From the IMG/VR virus record IMGVR_UViG_3300042317_000655, positions 1 to 25,936 of that record: 25,936 nt of DNA. One strand, 5' to 3'. The position numbers were made by a program, and so were the translations under genes. Of the stretch, positions 12,514 to 21,365 are shown in pieces. The notes beneath the pieces were generated by a model. It was not told the DNA's origin. It saw only the letters and a list, made by a program, of their open reading frames with translations, and did no database searches. The stretch's first letter is position 1; the number at the start of each line of letters is the position of its first letter. Source of the DNA: a virus.

Positions 12514-13350
12514 TTAAATCACGGTTTCGTCAAAAAAGAGTTCTTCCGCGCCAATGTATGTGATCTGTCCGATGGAGTTGATCGTAACTTCGCGTATGAA
12601 AATCATCAGCTTGTTTCCATCTTTTTTGATGCGGGCAAACCCGGTGCCGTTCGTTTGGATGGAGTCGTAAGTTGGCGCGAGATTAACTGCCGACGTGTCC
12701 TTGCCTTTGCCGGTGGCAACCAAGTCCCAGTAATCCGTTTGGGCCGTGGTGACGCCGTAATCTGGCGGCATGAAATAGTTATAGAATGCCGTCCCCGGCA
12801 AATCGTCAATCGGCCCCCATCGGGTTTGGTTTACGCTAACCGTGCCCGCGTCCGTGACCGCGACGGTGGCGAGTTCGTAGTGGCGCGTGGCCGTGAGGTT
12901 GTTGTTTGCAGGCACTGCCGCCGCCGCTTCGATGGTGCGGGTGGTGATAGTGCTCACGATGTCTCCCGTGTTGCTTAGTGTCCTGTTCCACGTCACCTTG
13001 GCGTAAATCTTATTTCCGTTCGCGACGGCCAGCGTCGCAATCGGGCTGTCATTCACTGAGAATCCGGTGGGCAGGCTGCCGAACAGAGTGCCGTTGTAAA
13101 TCGCAACAGTGAAAGGGCTTAATGGTTCAATGTGAAACTCGCGAAACTCACGCTTGAAACGTCCATCGTTCTTTGCGCTAATCTTAAAGCCCGGCCCGCC
13201 CGCAACAGGTTCACAAAGGATTGTGTCAGACGAATGACACATCTTCTCAGCCTCCTGCAATATCGCCTTTAACGTTTTCGGCGCAAGCGTGAGCGCGTCA
13301 GATACTCCATCGTCTGCGTTGTTGATGAGTTGCTTTAGCTCTGGATTCAT
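12514..13350 (-). CDS. Tail-tip or baseplate-position structural protein, 278 aa
   Basis: The protein begins MNPELKQLINNADDGVSDAL with a helical N-terminus, then is largely beta (IYAKVTWNRTLSNTGDIVST and TSAVNLAPTYDSIQTNGTGF). It lies between the 204-residue protein and the fibre gene and overlaps the former by ATGA, a position usually held by distal-tail or fibre-connector proteins. No family is recognised. Composition is similar to the other tail proteins, so it is likely a virion component. Confidence 0.6.
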   Translation of the reverse strand: MNPELKQLINNADDGVSDALTLAPKTLKAILQEAEKMCHSSDTILCEPVAGGPGFKISAKNDGRFKREFREFHIEPLSPFTVAIYNGTLFGSLPTGFSVNDSPIATLAVANGNKIYAKVTWNRTLSNTGDIVSTITTRTIEAAAAVPANNNLTATRHYELATVAVTDAGTVSVNQTRWGPIDDLPGTAFYNYFMPPDYGVTTAQTDYWDLVATGKGKDTSAVNLAPTYDSIQTNGTGFARIKKDGNKLMIFIREVTINSIGQITYIGAEELFFDETVI

Positions 13351-13961
13351 GTGCGCGTGATGTATCTGACTTCAAAGTCCCACTGATGCGTTTCCGTGAT
13401 CTCGTGTAAATCACCTGCGCTTTTGATTGTTCGCCCAATCAATCTCCACCCCTTGAACCAAAAAGTGTAAGTCCAAAGAGCCGGGACTTCTTCGTAGAAA
13501 ACTGTGTCGCCGGGCACTTGGTCAGCATACTTCAAGGGCACATCAAACCTTCCAATTTTGGTAGTCGGAAGCGTGCGCGTGATATATGTGCGCGTGACTT
13601 GCGGTTTAGGGATTGATGCTTGCCAGTCAAAAGTCGGCTCGTAAATCTGAGGCGTCTCATCAGTGACCGAATACTGAAACTCATCCTCCTTTGTCTGGCT
13701 CTGGTTTTTGATTCCCAGATATGACACCTGCATGGTTGCGACGCCAGCCTTGTCGAACGTGACTGCTACGGTGTCCACCTTCATGCCAAAATAGGTGGAA
13801 TCCGCCGAACCGCGCAACGGCTCCAGCGTGAGGGCGACGGACTGCCAGCACTTAAACGTCCGACGCCCAGTGTCGAATCCTGCGCGCGTCGTGGTGAACG
13901 ATGAGCCGGGCTGCTCGACCAGCGAATATAGCTCGGAACCGCCGTGGATGGTTGCGCTCAT
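13347..13961 (-). CDS. Tail protein after the tape measure, 204 aa
   Basis: This beta-rich protein starts MSATIHGGSELYSLVEQPGS and contains GLHEITETH-like and WTYTFWFKGWRLIGRTIKSA strands. In lambda-like tails the genes directly after the tape measure encode distal tail and tip proteins, and this gene occupies that slot, overlapping the tape-measure stop (ATGA). The strongly aromatic C-terminal half is in keeping with a tail-ring fold, but the assignment is positional. Confidence 0.55.
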   Translation of the reverse strand: MSATIHGGSELYSLVEQPGSSFTTTRAGFDTGRRTFKCWQSVALTLEPLRGSADSTYFGMKVDTVAVTFDKAGVATMQVSYLGIKNQSQTKEDEFQYSVTDETPQIYEPTFDWQASIPKPQVTRTYITRTLPTTKIGRFDVPLKYADQVPGDTVFYEEVPALWTYTFWFKGWRLIGRTIKSAGDLHEITETHQWDFEVRYITRT

Positions 13962-15361
13962 TTGACTCCTAGTTTTTGCACAAGCAGGGTGATTTGCTTT
14001 TCAATCGCCGGGATGACCGCCATTGCATCCTCAATTTTCTTTTTGTCCAACTGCTTTTCTCCAAGGATGCGAGACTTTACGGCCTCAATTTCCTCCTTAG
14101 TCATCTTTGTTGCATCACCGCCATACTTGCGCCGAATCTCGTCGCGAGCGGCGATACCTGCCGCCTTCTCCCTTGCAAGTTCTTTCGCCCTATCGCTTAC
14201 GCGTTGTGCCGGTAAGCTTTCGCCGCCCAGAAGTCCTTGCAGTGCCCTATCGTCACGCTGCTTCTGTTCCTGCTCGCCTTTTTTAACGATGTCCTGCGCC
14301 TCCTGCAAACCCTGCTTGTTTCTTTCGAGTGCGTCCTTGTCTGCGTCTTCGATTGCTTTGAGTCGTTTTTTTTCCTCTTCCTCGGCGATGCGTGTTTTTT
14401 CGGCCTCATGTCGCCCAAACGCATCCATGCCAGCCTTTAGGGCTTTGGCTTCGTCGTCCTGCTTTTGCTTTAGTGCAGTTGCATCTTGTTCCGCTTTCCA
14501 TTCGTTGAAATGTTCCACTGCCTCCTGCTCGGCGGCGATGTCTTTCTCCTTCTGTGCCCACTCCTTATCGCTTTTGTCCGACGCTTCTTTGTTTGCCTTG
14601 TCTCTCGCCTCCTTGATTGGCTTGTCCTTGATCGCCTCAACTCGCAACGCGCCAGCTTCCTCGATTTGGCGAATTCTATCCTTTTGCTGCCAGTCAGTTG
14701 GGAATGGGTTCTTATTGGCGGCTGCAATCTCTCTTGCCAGCCTGTATTTTTCAGCCAATAGCTCAGCCTCTTCGATGTGCCCCTGGTTGATGAGGGTCTG
14801 AATCTCGTTCTGCTGTTTCATCAGAACGATATATTCTCTTGCCAAGTCAATCTGTCCCGAACGAACAATTGACTGCATCCCCTCCACCGGCGCGAGCGAC
14901 GGAATCCACGAATTCGCGCGCTCTTTAAGCTTTTCCATTTCCTCATCAGCGGCCTTCATTGCCGCAGAAATTTGTCCCATGTCCTTGCTACCCAGCGCGT
15001 CTCTGATTGCCTTGCCGGTTGCCTCTGCGCTTTTTTCAAGTTTGTCGCACTCAGTGATCGCGCTTGAAAACATCCCCACCAAAGACGCGCCGACGTTCAA
15101 CGCAACGCCGACGGCGAGGCTCGTCTTAAACACGTCGCCGAGGTTGCCCATCGTGTTTGCGAGCAAGTCGGCCCCGTTCCCCGCGTTCTTGAATCCATCC
15201 ACCCATGCCGTCAGCTTGCTCTCAACGCGACGGTCTCCCTCAAGCGCGCCACCTGCATCGCCGACTTTCTTCTTTAGCCGGTTTGTTTCGGCTATGACCT
15301 TCTGGAACTCACTCAGAAGCAGCTTTGATTCCGCTCCTAGTGTAACCGTAACGTCAGACAT
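13958..15361 (-). CDS. Tape measure protein (short), 467 aa
   Basis: Evidence is position (after tail tube and chaperone-position genes) and composition. An N-terminal helix (SKLLLSEFQKVIAETNRLKK) is followed by a hydrophobic segment around residues 80-100 (TSLAVGVALNVGASLVGMF), then about 300 residues of charged coiled coil rich in Lys, Glu and Ala. In siphophages tail length scales with tape-measure length at about 0.15 nm per residue, implying a tail near 70 nm. No peptidase or lytic domain is visible. The start overlaps the previous gene by 8 bases. Confidence 0.7.
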   Translation of the reverse strand: MSDVTVTLGAESKLLLSEFQKVIAETNRLKKKVGDAGGALEGDRRVESKLTAWVDGFKNAGNGADLLANTMGNLGDVFKTSLAVGVALNVGASLVGMFSSAITECDKLEKSAEATGKAIRDALGSKDMGQISAAMKAADEEMEKLKERANSWIPSLAPVEGMQSIVRSGQIDLAREYIVLMKQQNEIQTLINQGHIEEAELLAEKYRLAREIAAANKNPFPTDWQQKDRIRQIEEAGALRVEAIKDKPIKEARDKANKEASDKSDKEWAQKEKDIAAEQEAVEHFNEWKAEQDATALKQKQDDEAKALKAGMDAFGRHEAEKTRIAEEEEKKRLKAIEDADKDALERNKQGLQEAQDIVKKGEQEQKQRDDRALQGLLGGESLPAQRVSDRAKELAREKAAGIAARDEIRRKYGGDATKMTKEEIEAVKSRILGEKQLDKKKIEDAMAVIPAIEKQITLLVQKLGVK

Positions 15362-16031
15362 ATTCAGCCCTCCAGTCGCCCGCCAGCGTGCCTTCCGAGA
15401 GTTGTTTCAGCATAGCCCCGCGCGCCGCCGAGTCTTTCACGTTTTCGACTATCCAGCGCGCATTGATGTCGAACTCCTCACGCGCGGCGAGGGCTTCGGG
15501 TGTGCTCTGCTCGTCCATGTGCGCCAGTTCTTCTTCGGTGAGAATGTAGGTCTCGCCGGTCTCCTGTTCGTGCGCGGCCTGCACATACCACCATGCAAGG
15601 CCGTAGGGCATCCGCCATGCCCGGCGCTCGTCAATGCGCAGCTTCGTCATCAGGAAGGCGGTGCACCAAAGCTCCACGGGTGCGCCGTATTCGTTCAATG
15701 AGACGGTCGCGGTGATGCGTTGCTTCATCATCGGCGAGGATGCACAGAGGCGCATGTAGGCTCGCCATTTGGCAAGCTCGGTCGCCGCGTCGAAAGGTGC
15801 GGCATCCTCCGCAAACTCCAGCACCGGCTCGTCCGATGCGCAGATTTGCGCGGCGATGCTCAGTTCGTGCGGCTCAGGTTCCTCGCCAGTCCAGAGCTTG
15901 TTCTCCAACTGCGAAAGTTGGAACGAATGAAGAAGGCAGAACGGCTTTAGCGTCCTGCCGCAAACGACGTGACGGCCAGCTGCGCAGGCTGCGTCGGCAA
16001 CGATGGAATGGTAGAGGCGTTCCTCGGCCAC
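15354..16031 (-). CDS. Tail assembly chaperone-position protein, 225 aa
   Basis: The protein begins AEERLYHSIVADAACAAG after a GTG start. It sits where lambda has gpG/gpGT, between tail tube and tape measure, where chaperones coat the tape measure during assembly. It is mostly helical with an acidic C-terminal part (ETYILTEEELAHMDEQSTPE) and a segment RMPYGLAWWYVQAAHEQETG. I see no slippery sequence for the -1 frameshift typical of these genes. I chose the GTG at 16031, four bases after the upstream stop; the frame is open to 16142, but that would overlap the tube gene. Confidence 0.55.
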   Translation of the reverse strand: MAEERLYHSIVADAACAAGRHVVCGRTLKPFCLLHSFQLSQLENKLWTGEEPEPHELSIAAQICASDEPVLEFAEDAAPFDAATELAKWRAYMRLCASSPMMKQRITATVSLNEYGAPVELWCTAFLMTKLRIDERRAWRMPYGLAWWYVQAAHEQETGETYILTEEELAHMDEQSTPEALAAREEFDINARWIVENVKDSAARGAMLKQLSEGTLAGDWRAEYV

Positions 16032-16035
16032 ATCT

Positions 16036-16398
16036 TTAAGACAGCGTGAGGTATTCGTCCTTAACGAGAGTCGCCTTGCCCTCGACAAAGGATTTCGATG
16101 CCTTGGTTTCCGTGAAATTCTCGACGCGGTAGTCGCCGTCAAACTGCGCGGTCGCGGCGAGCGTCATCTTCGCGGCAATCACCGGGCGGGTGTAGCCGCT
16201 GGCAAAAGTGAACGTCACCTCCAGCGTGTCGGTCTGGTCGTCGTGGATTGAGGATGCGACTTGGCCGGAGTTGTTGGTGACAAACTCGTTAATCTTGTCC
16301 GATTTGGCAAGCGAGATGGACATGATTTGCGCGCTCGCGCCAAGGTAGGCGCCGTCGATGCCGAAGTAGAATGCGGTGCCGTGAGTTTTTGCAGCCAT
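16036..16398 (-). CDS. Major tail tube-like protein, 120 aa
   Basis: This small beta-rich protein starts MAAKTHGTAFYFGIDGAYLG and has QIMSISLAKSDKINEFVTNN and TDTLEVTFTFASGY in order. Tail tube subunits form stacked hexameric rings; the beta-sandwich pattern, the size and the position between tail terminator and tape measure fit this (lambda V slot). It is shorter than most tube proteins, so a core-only version is implied. A TTTGACAC copy lies 15 bases before the ATG. Confidence 0.6.
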   Translation of the reverse strand: MAAKTHGTAFYFGIDGAYLGASAQIMSISLAKSDKINEFVTNNSGQVASSIHDDQTDTLEVTFTFASGYTRPVIAAKMTLAATAQFDGDYRVENFTETKASKSFVEGKATLVKDEYLTLS

Positions 16399-16413
16399 AT
16401 TATAGAGTGAGTG

Positions 16414-16421
16414 GTGTCAAA
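16414..16421 (-). repeat. TTTGACAC motif, copy 3
   Basis: It lies one base after the stop of the 138-residue gene and 15 bases before the tail-tube ATG. TATAAT follows, but at only 10 bases, too close for a sigma-70 promoter. Context TAAATTTGACACCAC is shared with copy 6. Confidence 0.75.
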
Positions 16422-16422
16422 T

Positions 16423-16839
16423 TTAAGCGATGAGTCCGCCCGCCACGATCTTGATTCGGGCAAGGGTGGTTGAAGTCATCACGCCGAGCACGGTTGCGTA
16501 AACCGGGTTCACGTTGTCCGCTGCGGTCTTTGTGATGCCGCCCGCCGTGCCGCTAGTCCAAAGCGTGTCGCCGGAAAGGATCGTCGCGCCGATGGCGAAT
16601 CCGCCAGTGTCTTCTGTGCAGTAATACACACGCTGATTGACGCTCGCGCCGTTCGTGGCGATGCCCACAGCCGTGGCGATTGCCGCCGTTGAGTTCGCGT
16701 CGCAGAGCTTGAGAAGCAGTGTGACAGGCTCGACGTAAAGCACCTGGCCTGCCGTGATCGTTTCACCGGCTACGCCGTATTTGATGACGGCTGAACTCGA
16801 CGGAATAACGCTTCCGGCTGTGATTGCGATTGCTGCCAT
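16423..16839 (-). CDS. Decoration-like protein, second paralogue, 138 aa
   Basis: The protein starts MAAIAITAGSVIPSSSAVIK and aligns by eye along its whole length with the 140-residue gene at 25146-25568. Shared blocks are VIPS-x2-AVI, an AG-x-TI-x-AGQ unit, LKL-x-DA and GDTLW-x-S/G-TAGGIT. Both resemble the DUF2190-type capsid cement proteins that sit on the outside of heads. This copy is within the tail genes, so it may decorate the tail tube or neck instead. A TTTGACAC copy lies 12 bases before the ATG. Confidence 0.65.
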   Translation of the reverse strand: MAAIAITAGSVIPSSSAVIKYGVAGETITAGQVLYVEPVTLLLKLCDANSTAAIATAVGIATNGASVNQRVYYCTEDTGGFAIGATILSGDTLWTSGTAGGITKTAADNVNPVYATVLGVMTSTTLARIKIVAGGLIA

Positions 16840-16851
16840 GCCAAGGCAGCG

Positions 16852-16859
16852 GTGTCAAA
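16852..16859 (-). repeat. TTTGACAC motif, copy 4
   Basis: It lies six bases after the stop of the tail-terminator-like gene and 12 bases before ATG 16839. The 12 bases (CGCTGCCTTGGC) contain no SD. Confidence 0.75.
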
Positions 16860-16865
16860 ATACGG

Positions 16866-17363
16866 TCAGTTGTCCTGCGCCTCGCACGTCACCACGTAGC
16901 CGAGAGAACTGATGAGCATCCGCTCCGCACCAGCGTAATTGCTCTGCTGACTTTCCTCCTCCACGTCGTAAACGTAGAATCTCGTCACTGGTCGCGAGGT
17001 CGAGAGGTTGCCCTTGTTCGCGTGGGTTTGCAGCGCAACCACGTCCTCCATTGCGGCTTCGATGGCCTGCACGGTCGAACGGTGTGCGCTCCAGTTCAGC
17101 GCACGGTCGTTCGTTGCGCCTGCGATGCCGTCCTGATTCTGGTCAGTGTCAATCGGCGAGATGATTTCAACGGCGATCTGAATCCGCTTTGGTAGCGCGT
17201 CGGCGAACGCCTCCGCTACGCTGCCCACTGAGACGACGATGCACGGCGGTGTCTGTTCGCCGGGGTTCTGGCCTTTGAAAATGACGTGCCCATTTTGCGC
17301 GGCGACGGTGCCGAGGTAGGAGGCAACGGCGGTTTCGGCTTTGTATTTTAGCGGTTCGCTCAT
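16866..17363 (-). CDS. Tail terminator-like protein (lambda gpU slot), 165 aa
   Basis: The protein begins MSEPLKYKAETAVASYLGTV; beta strands follow (PPCIVVSVGSVAEAF, RIQIAVEIISPID), then a helix (RSTVQAIEAAMEDVV). This alpha/beta pattern, with an N-terminal helix before a sheet, resembles tail terminators, which cap the finished tube and join it to the head. The location after the Z-like gene and before the tube agrees. It overlaps the preceding gene by ATGA. There is no sequence-level identification. Confidence 0.55.
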   Translation of the reverse strand: MSEPLKYKAETAVASYLGTVAAQNGHVIFKGQNPGEQTPPCIVVSVGSVAEAFADALPKRIQIAVEIISPIDTDQNQDGIAGATNDRALNWSAHRSTVQAIEAAMEDVVALQTHANKGNLSTSRPVTRFYVYDVEEESQQSNYAGAERMLISSLGYVVTCEAQDN

Positions 17364-18139
17364 TCGGGTTGCAGAAGTTTGAGTTGAATCTTGAAATACT
17401 TGGTGAGCCGTTCCGCTGCTGCTCTTTCGATATATCCCTGGTAACGCGGTTCAATCGCCTCGTCAGCGTGCCGAACGTGGTTGTGGATGATGATGTGCTG
17501 GCTTTTCTGTCCTTGGAATTGTTTGCTCGCACTACCGAGAATGAGGCCCTTCTTTTTTTCGACTCGACTCACCCATTTCGGCACCTCGCTAACTCTCCCA
17601 AGGTCGCGCCAAGCTGCCACCCATCCAGCCTTCACCATGCCGACGTTGGACTGTTTGGCGGCGATGTATGTATTTAGCTTGCCTCTCTTGCTGCCGTCTT
17701 TGATCACAAACGTCGGTTTGGTGTTTTCCGCGACATGGCCACGATCACCGCGCGCCGCCTTGTGCGCTGCACCGCCGTCGAATTTCTGAATCTTCAGCCC
17801 TGCAAATGCAGGGGCTTTTGCCTGCATTAGTTTCTCAGCTTTTTTATACTGGCCTATCTGATAGAATGCCCAAAATGCTTTTGCCGATTCCTCTGAACCC
17901 ATCTGCCGAATTTCTCGAAACACGTCGGACGGCCCGGCGTATGCCCGGTAAACGTCGCGCTTCACAATCTTCTCCATCTTCACGTTGTCGCGCGGAAGGC
18001 TGTATTGCATGAATGATTTGCAGAGCGTGTTTGCTGCTATTGTCAGCCCGTCGATGATAGTTTTGCGCTTCTTCACCATCCACCGCGCCATGAGGTTCCG
18101 CAGTCCTGAGTCATCGAGATTGATGCTGACTCGAAGCAT
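17360..18139 (-). CDS. Neck/minor tail protein (HK97 gp10 or lambda gpZ slot), 259 aa
   Basis: The protein starts MLRVSINLDDSGLRNLMARW. The opening strand and helix with RKTIIDGLTIAANTLCKSFM resemble the start of HK97 gp10-like and gpZ-like neck proteins. The remainder is basic and rich in Lys and aromatics, with an HIIIHNHVRHADEAIEPR segment near residue 220. It is flanked by FII-like and U-like genes, exactly as in lambda. Overlaps at both ends (TAATG and ATGA) indicate coupled translation. Confidence 0.6.
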   Translation of the reverse strand: MLRVSINLDDSGLRNLMARWMVKKRKTIIDGLTIAANTLCKSFMQYSLPRDNVKMEKIVKRDVYRAYAGPSDVFREIRQMGSEESAKAFWAFYQIGQYKKAEKLMQAKAPAFAGLKIQKFDGGAAHKAARGDRGHVAENTKPTFVIKDGSKRGKLNTYIAAKQSNVGMVKAGWVAAWRDLGRVSEVPKWVSRVEKKKGLILGSASKQFQGQKSQHIIIHNHVRHADEAIEPRYQGYIERAAAERLTKYFKIQLKLLQPE

Positions 18140-18450
18140 TACCTTTTAGCCGTGTGCTCGGCGATAAGAGTGATGCTGATTTCGTCGCGCGTGATCTGCC
18201 GCACGGTGTAGCTGCGGTTGCGCGCCGTCACGCGCTCGCCGAGGCCGAGGTCAGGCTGGAAGGTCTGCGTCTTGATCGTGATTGAAATCGGTTCGCTTGG
18301 TATCGCCCCGCCCGCCGCGAACATTTCCGAGGCCACCACGTCGTCAATGACGGCACGGTAGGTGTCGCCGCGCAAGGTGATGCTCTCGCCGAGTAGCGAG
18401 GTCTGCATTGCCGTCTTGAGGCCTGCCGCTGAGAGCGTCGAAAAGTTCAC
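18139..18450 (-). CDS. Head-tail connector-like protein (lambda FII slot), 103 aa
   Basis: GTG-started, reading NFSTLSAAGLKTAMQTSLLG. The second half is a series of beta strands with RVTARNRSYTVRQITRDEIS, the layout of FII or stopper-type head completion proteins that form the last ring of the head gate. It ends with TAATG overlapping the neck gene. The match is by size, fold impression and position. A TTTGACAC copy lies 12 bases before the GTG. Confidence 0.6.
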   Translation of the reverse strand: MNFSTLSAAGLKTAMQTSLLGESITLRGDTYRAVIDDVVASEMFAAGGAIPSEPISITIKTQTFQPDLGLGERVTARNRSYTVRQITRDEISITLIAEHTAKR

Positions 18451-18462
18451 ACTTTCCGGCCC

Positions 18463-18470
18463 GTGTCAAA
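18463..18470 (-). repeat. TTTGACAC motif, copy 5
   Basis: It directly follows the TAG of the glycosyltransferase gene and lies 12 bases before GTG 18450. A GGAAAG element lies between motif and start. Confidence 0.75.
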
Positions 18471-19034
18471 CTACGGCGGCGGTGCCTCGGTCGTCTCGCT
18501 GCTGTGCCGATAGTAGTGCAGCACCTTCGATATGTGGACTTCGCGCAGGCCGGGGATCGCGCAGAGCGGTGCGGCGAATGCCCAGTCCTCGCCGTAGTTG
18601 CTCGCCGGGAATCGCGACTGAATCGCCAGCGTGCGCCGCCACGCGCAGACGTGCCATGCGTTGCGCTTGATCGTTTTCACTCCGTTCGGCGCTTCATTCG
18701 GATTGCCGAGCTTGAATTGCACCTCGAACTGCACCGCGTTGACTGTGCAATGCTGATTGAAGGTGATCACGTCAGGCGATTGCTTTGCGGCCTTCACAAG
18801 CTCGGCAACGTAGTCCCGCGAGATCCAATCGTCATCGTCCACGAAGGCGACGTATTCGCCCCGTGCCGCGCGCAGAAGGGCGTCGCGCTTCTCTCCCACG
18901 GTGCGCTGCTTGTTGTCGAGCAGGGTCAAGTGCTCCACGGCAAGCCCGCCGATTTGCCACACGAGTTCTTCGTATAGCCTTTCGAGTTGAGCCATGCGTG
19001 AGGGCACGGCGGGCGTGAGGATGGAGAGAATCAT
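18471..19034 (-). CDS. Family 2-like glycosyltransferase, 187 aa
   Basis: The protein begins MILSILTPAVPSRMAQLERL, a GT-A Rossmann-like opening, followed by TVGEKRDALLRAARGEYVAF and the acidic D66-D-D-D-W motif that in GT2 enzymes binds the metal and nucleotide sugar. A C-terminal part contains NYGEDWAFA, typical of the acceptor-side ED motif. At 187 residues it is shorter than most GT2 enzymes (about 230-300). It overlaps the trimodular gene's stop (ATGA), so they form one unit. Confidence 0.75.
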   Translation of the reverse strand: MILSILTPAVPSRMAQLERLYEELVWQIGGLAVEHLTLLDNKQRTVGEKRDALLRAARGEYVAFVDDDDWISRDYVAELVKAAKQSPDVITFNQHCTVNAVQFEVQFKLGNPNEAPNGVKTIKRNAWHVCAWRRTLAIQSRFPASNYGEDWAFAAPLCAIPGLREVHISKVLHYYRHSSETTEAPPP

Positions 19035-21328
19035 AGCGGCTGAATCCAGCAAGGGTGCATGACTGCCGCGCCGGGTAGCAATTCCTCGACCGCCTTCATC
19101 ACCGGCGGATGCTGCGCGTCGTGGCCAGCGAAGATGCCGCCCGGCTTCACCTTGCTTTTCCACGCGAGGATGTCGCGCTTCACGCCTTCGTATTCGTGCG
19201 CGGCGTCGATGTAGCAGAACGCCAGCGAGCCGTCCGCGATGAGTGCCGCGCTATTGGCGCTGTCGCCTTCGATGATTTGCACCATGTCAGCGACTCCGCA
19301 CCGGGCGAGATTCGCCTCGAATACGGCGCGGAGGCTTCCGCCGTGGGCTTTCACAATCTCGACGTGTTCCGGCTGGCCTGCCTCGCCTTTGAACGTGTCC
19401 ACGGCGATGAGCTTCACGCGCTTGCCCATGCGCTTGAGCGTCTGCGCCATGAAGATAATCGAGCGCCCCATCCACACGCCGACTTCCGCGATGGTGTCGC
19501 CGTCTTGCAGACGCTTTGCAATTGAGCCATAGAAGCCGTAGTAATTGAACCATCCGGGCACGGTTGACCAGTCGTTGCCGAGCATGAGTTCGTCGAAGAT
19601 GGCTTTGCCTTCCTCGTAGCGCGCGGGCGCGTTCTGCTGCGCATAGGTCGCATCCATGTTGTCGGCACCGAACGCCGGGTGGTGATGCTTGAACACAAGG
19701 TCGCGCGCTTCAATGACCGCGCCGCGCTCGTATGCGCGATGCGTGAACCAGTTATCGGAATAGACGCCAGTGAACCACGGATGGAAAAGGAACGCATCCG
19801 ATTCCGTGATGAACTTCCGCGTGCAAATAGCCATGCACAAAAGCGCGTCCGTGCGATGCCCGTCACTCACTGCCAGCACACGCGGTTCCGTCCAGTCGCC
19901 GATGCGCTCCATGATAAGGTCGTCCCACTTGTGCGGAGGCGTCCAGTCGTCCGACATTTGGACGATGACGGGTGCCTGTGTGACGCCCGCGCCACGGTTC
20001 CACGCTGCCACGCATCCGCCGCCCGCTGGCATCTCGGAATGATGGAAGCGGCGAAGGCAATGACTGGCGGTGTCGTCCGTGTCGAAGACGAATATGTGCT
20101 CGATGCTTTCGGGGTGCGCCGCCGCGTCGAGCCATACCTTGCGCGCTAGCGCGGCCTGCTTCGGCCTGCCGCGCGTGGCGTGGATGAGCGCGATGCGTGC
20201 GCCGCCCTCCTTATTGAATCGGTTCTGCCGAACGATTTCCGCCTGCGGATACATACGGTTCGCGCGAAGTGCCTGCGCGTAGATGTCGTCACCGAGCCAT
20301 TCGTAAAGCGCGGCCCTTTCGTTCCATTCCTTCACGTCCGGTCTGTCGGTAGCCATCATCTGCCGCGCGAATGCAAGGGCAATGTCCGAATCGCAGTTGT
20401 TCATCGCGTTGTTGCACAGCATGAGCAGCGGTTCTCGCCTGCGCGGGTCTGCTGCGTATGCTTGGTGATAGAGTGCCTCCTTCTGGCGCGGGTCTTCGCT
20501 GACTTGCGCGAGGTTCATAAAAAGCTCCATGCGCTCCGGCCTTCCGAGGTCGTCACAAGCGAGCACCTTTTTCGCCACTTCCACGCTGCCCTCAACGTCG
20601 CCGATGACGAGAAGCTCGATGTGCAAATGGTAGAGCAGCCCAGTCGTCATTTCCGCGTCGGGGATGCTGCGGAGAATGCGTAGGTTGCGGTCGTTGCTGC
20701 CTGTCTTTTCGCGGTGCGGGAGATGCTGAATCACCACGCGCTCATCCTCGATGGCTTGCACCGGCTGAATCCTGAACTCGTAATGCTCATGCACCGGGCA
20801 AACCCATTTGCCGGATCCGCGCAGCATCATGCGCTCACGCGGCACCGCCAGCCCTTTGCCGTGAATGGCATACGGGAACATGAAGCAGGTGTATGCGCCG
20901 CGCTCGGCGTGTTCGCGGATGAGTTCCGCGCCGCTTAACAAGATGTCGTCGGTGTCGCACCAGAAGCAATAGGTGCCGGTCGCGAGGTCGAAGCAAAGTT
21001 GGCGCGCGGCGGCGAAGTTGTCCACATGTGGCCAATCTTCGTGCCCGACTGCGTTGCGATACTCGCCGACGATTGCGCCGAACTTGTCGCGGGCGATGTC
21101 GAGCGTCGCATCAGGCTTGGCGCTTCCGATGGCGCGGACAACCACGATTTCGTCCGCGATGGGTGCGAATGATTTGAGGCAACGAACGATGTATTCCTCG
21201 ACGTTGCCGACAATGATGCAAAGGGAAATCAGCGGAGTCCGCGCGCCCGTGCCACCCGGTTCCGGCCCATCCCTGAGAGGTTCCAATGACGACACGGGCG
21301 GCGGAGAGTCTGCGGGATGGGCATTCAT
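19031..21328 (-). CDS. Trimodular glycosyltransferase-helical-glycosyltransferase-methyltransferase, 765 aa
   Basis: Modules in order: a GT2-like domain (about 33-190) with LISLCIIVGNVEEYIVRCL and a metal-binding D125-T-D127-D128; a helical repeat segment (about 225-365, TPR-like spacing); a second GT-A-like domain (about 377-560) with IALIHATRGRPKQAAL and S459-D-D-W; and a class I SAM methyltransferase (about 595-765) with EVGVWMGRS (615-623), VDTFKGEAG and DAAHEYEGV (708-716). It could build and methylate a glycan on a virion or cell-surface acceptor. It sits between major capsid and neck genes behind its own candidate promoter, like a moron. Which sugars or targets are used cannot be read here. 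Confidence 0.75.
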   Translation of the reverse strand: MNAHPADSPPPVSSLEPLRDGPEPGGTGARTPLISLCIIVGNVEEYIVRCLKSFAPIADEIVVVRAIGSAKPDATLDIARDKFGAIVGEYRNAVGHEDWPHVDNFAAARQLCFDLATGTYCFWCDTDDILLSGAELIREHAERGAYTCFMFPYAIHGKGLAVPRERMMLRGSGKWVCPVHEHYEFRIQPVQAIEDERVVIQHLPHREKTGSNDRNLRILRSIPDAEMTTGLLYHLHIELLVIGDVEGSVEVAKKVLACDDLGRPERMELFMNLAQVSEDPRQKEALYHQAYAADPRRREPLLMLCNNAMNNCDSDIALAFARQMMATDRPDVKEWNERAALYEWLGDDIYAQALRANRMYPQAEIVRQNRFNKEGGARIALIHATRGRPKQAALARKVWLDAAAHPESIEHIFVFDTDDTASHCLRRFHHSEMPAGGGCVAAWNRGAGVTQAPVIVQMSDDWTPPHKWDDLIMERIGDWTEPRVLAVSDGHRTDALLCMAICTRKFITESDAFLFHPWFTGVYSDNWFTHRAYERGAVIEARDLVFKHHHPAFGADNMDATYAQQNAPARYEEGKAIFDELMLGNDWSTVPGWFNYYGFYGSIAKRLQDGDTIAEVGVWMGRSIIFMAQTLKRMGKRVKLIAVDTFKGEAGQPEHVEIVKAHGGSLRAVFEANLARCGVADMVQIIEGDSANSAALIADGSLAFCYIDAAHEYEGVKRDILAWKSKVKPGGIFAGHDAQHPPVMKAVEELLPGAAVMHPCWIQPL

Positions 21329-21336
21329 AAGCCTGC

Positions 21337-21365
21337 CTTCTACGGTTTCATCGTCGACACGTCAA
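21337..21365 (-). promoter_or_regulatory. Candidate promoter for the glycosyltransferase unit
   Basis: On the minus strand TTGACG (21365-21360), a 17-base spacer and TAGAAG (21342-21337) lie just after the capsid terminator. The ATG at 21328 is eight bases beyond the -10 box, so the transcript would be near-leaderless. The same bases also contain AGGCAGG, which could instead be an SD on a read-through transcript. Confidence 0.45.

Noticed and set aside
13944-14801. 285-residue plus-strand ORF rich in Ser, Phe and Cys
   Set aside because: It mirrors the Glu/Lys/Ala-rich tape measure coiled coil; composition is typical of a shadow frame.
15354-15420. Possible -1 frameshift (lambda G/GT type) at the end of the chaperone-position gene
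   Set aside because: No X-XXY-YYZ slippery heptamer seen near the end, and the next frame is the tape measure start itself.
16399-16421. TTGACA followed by TATAAT before the tail-tube gene as a promoter
   Set aside because: The two boxes are only 10 bases apart; sigma-70 promoters need about 16-18.
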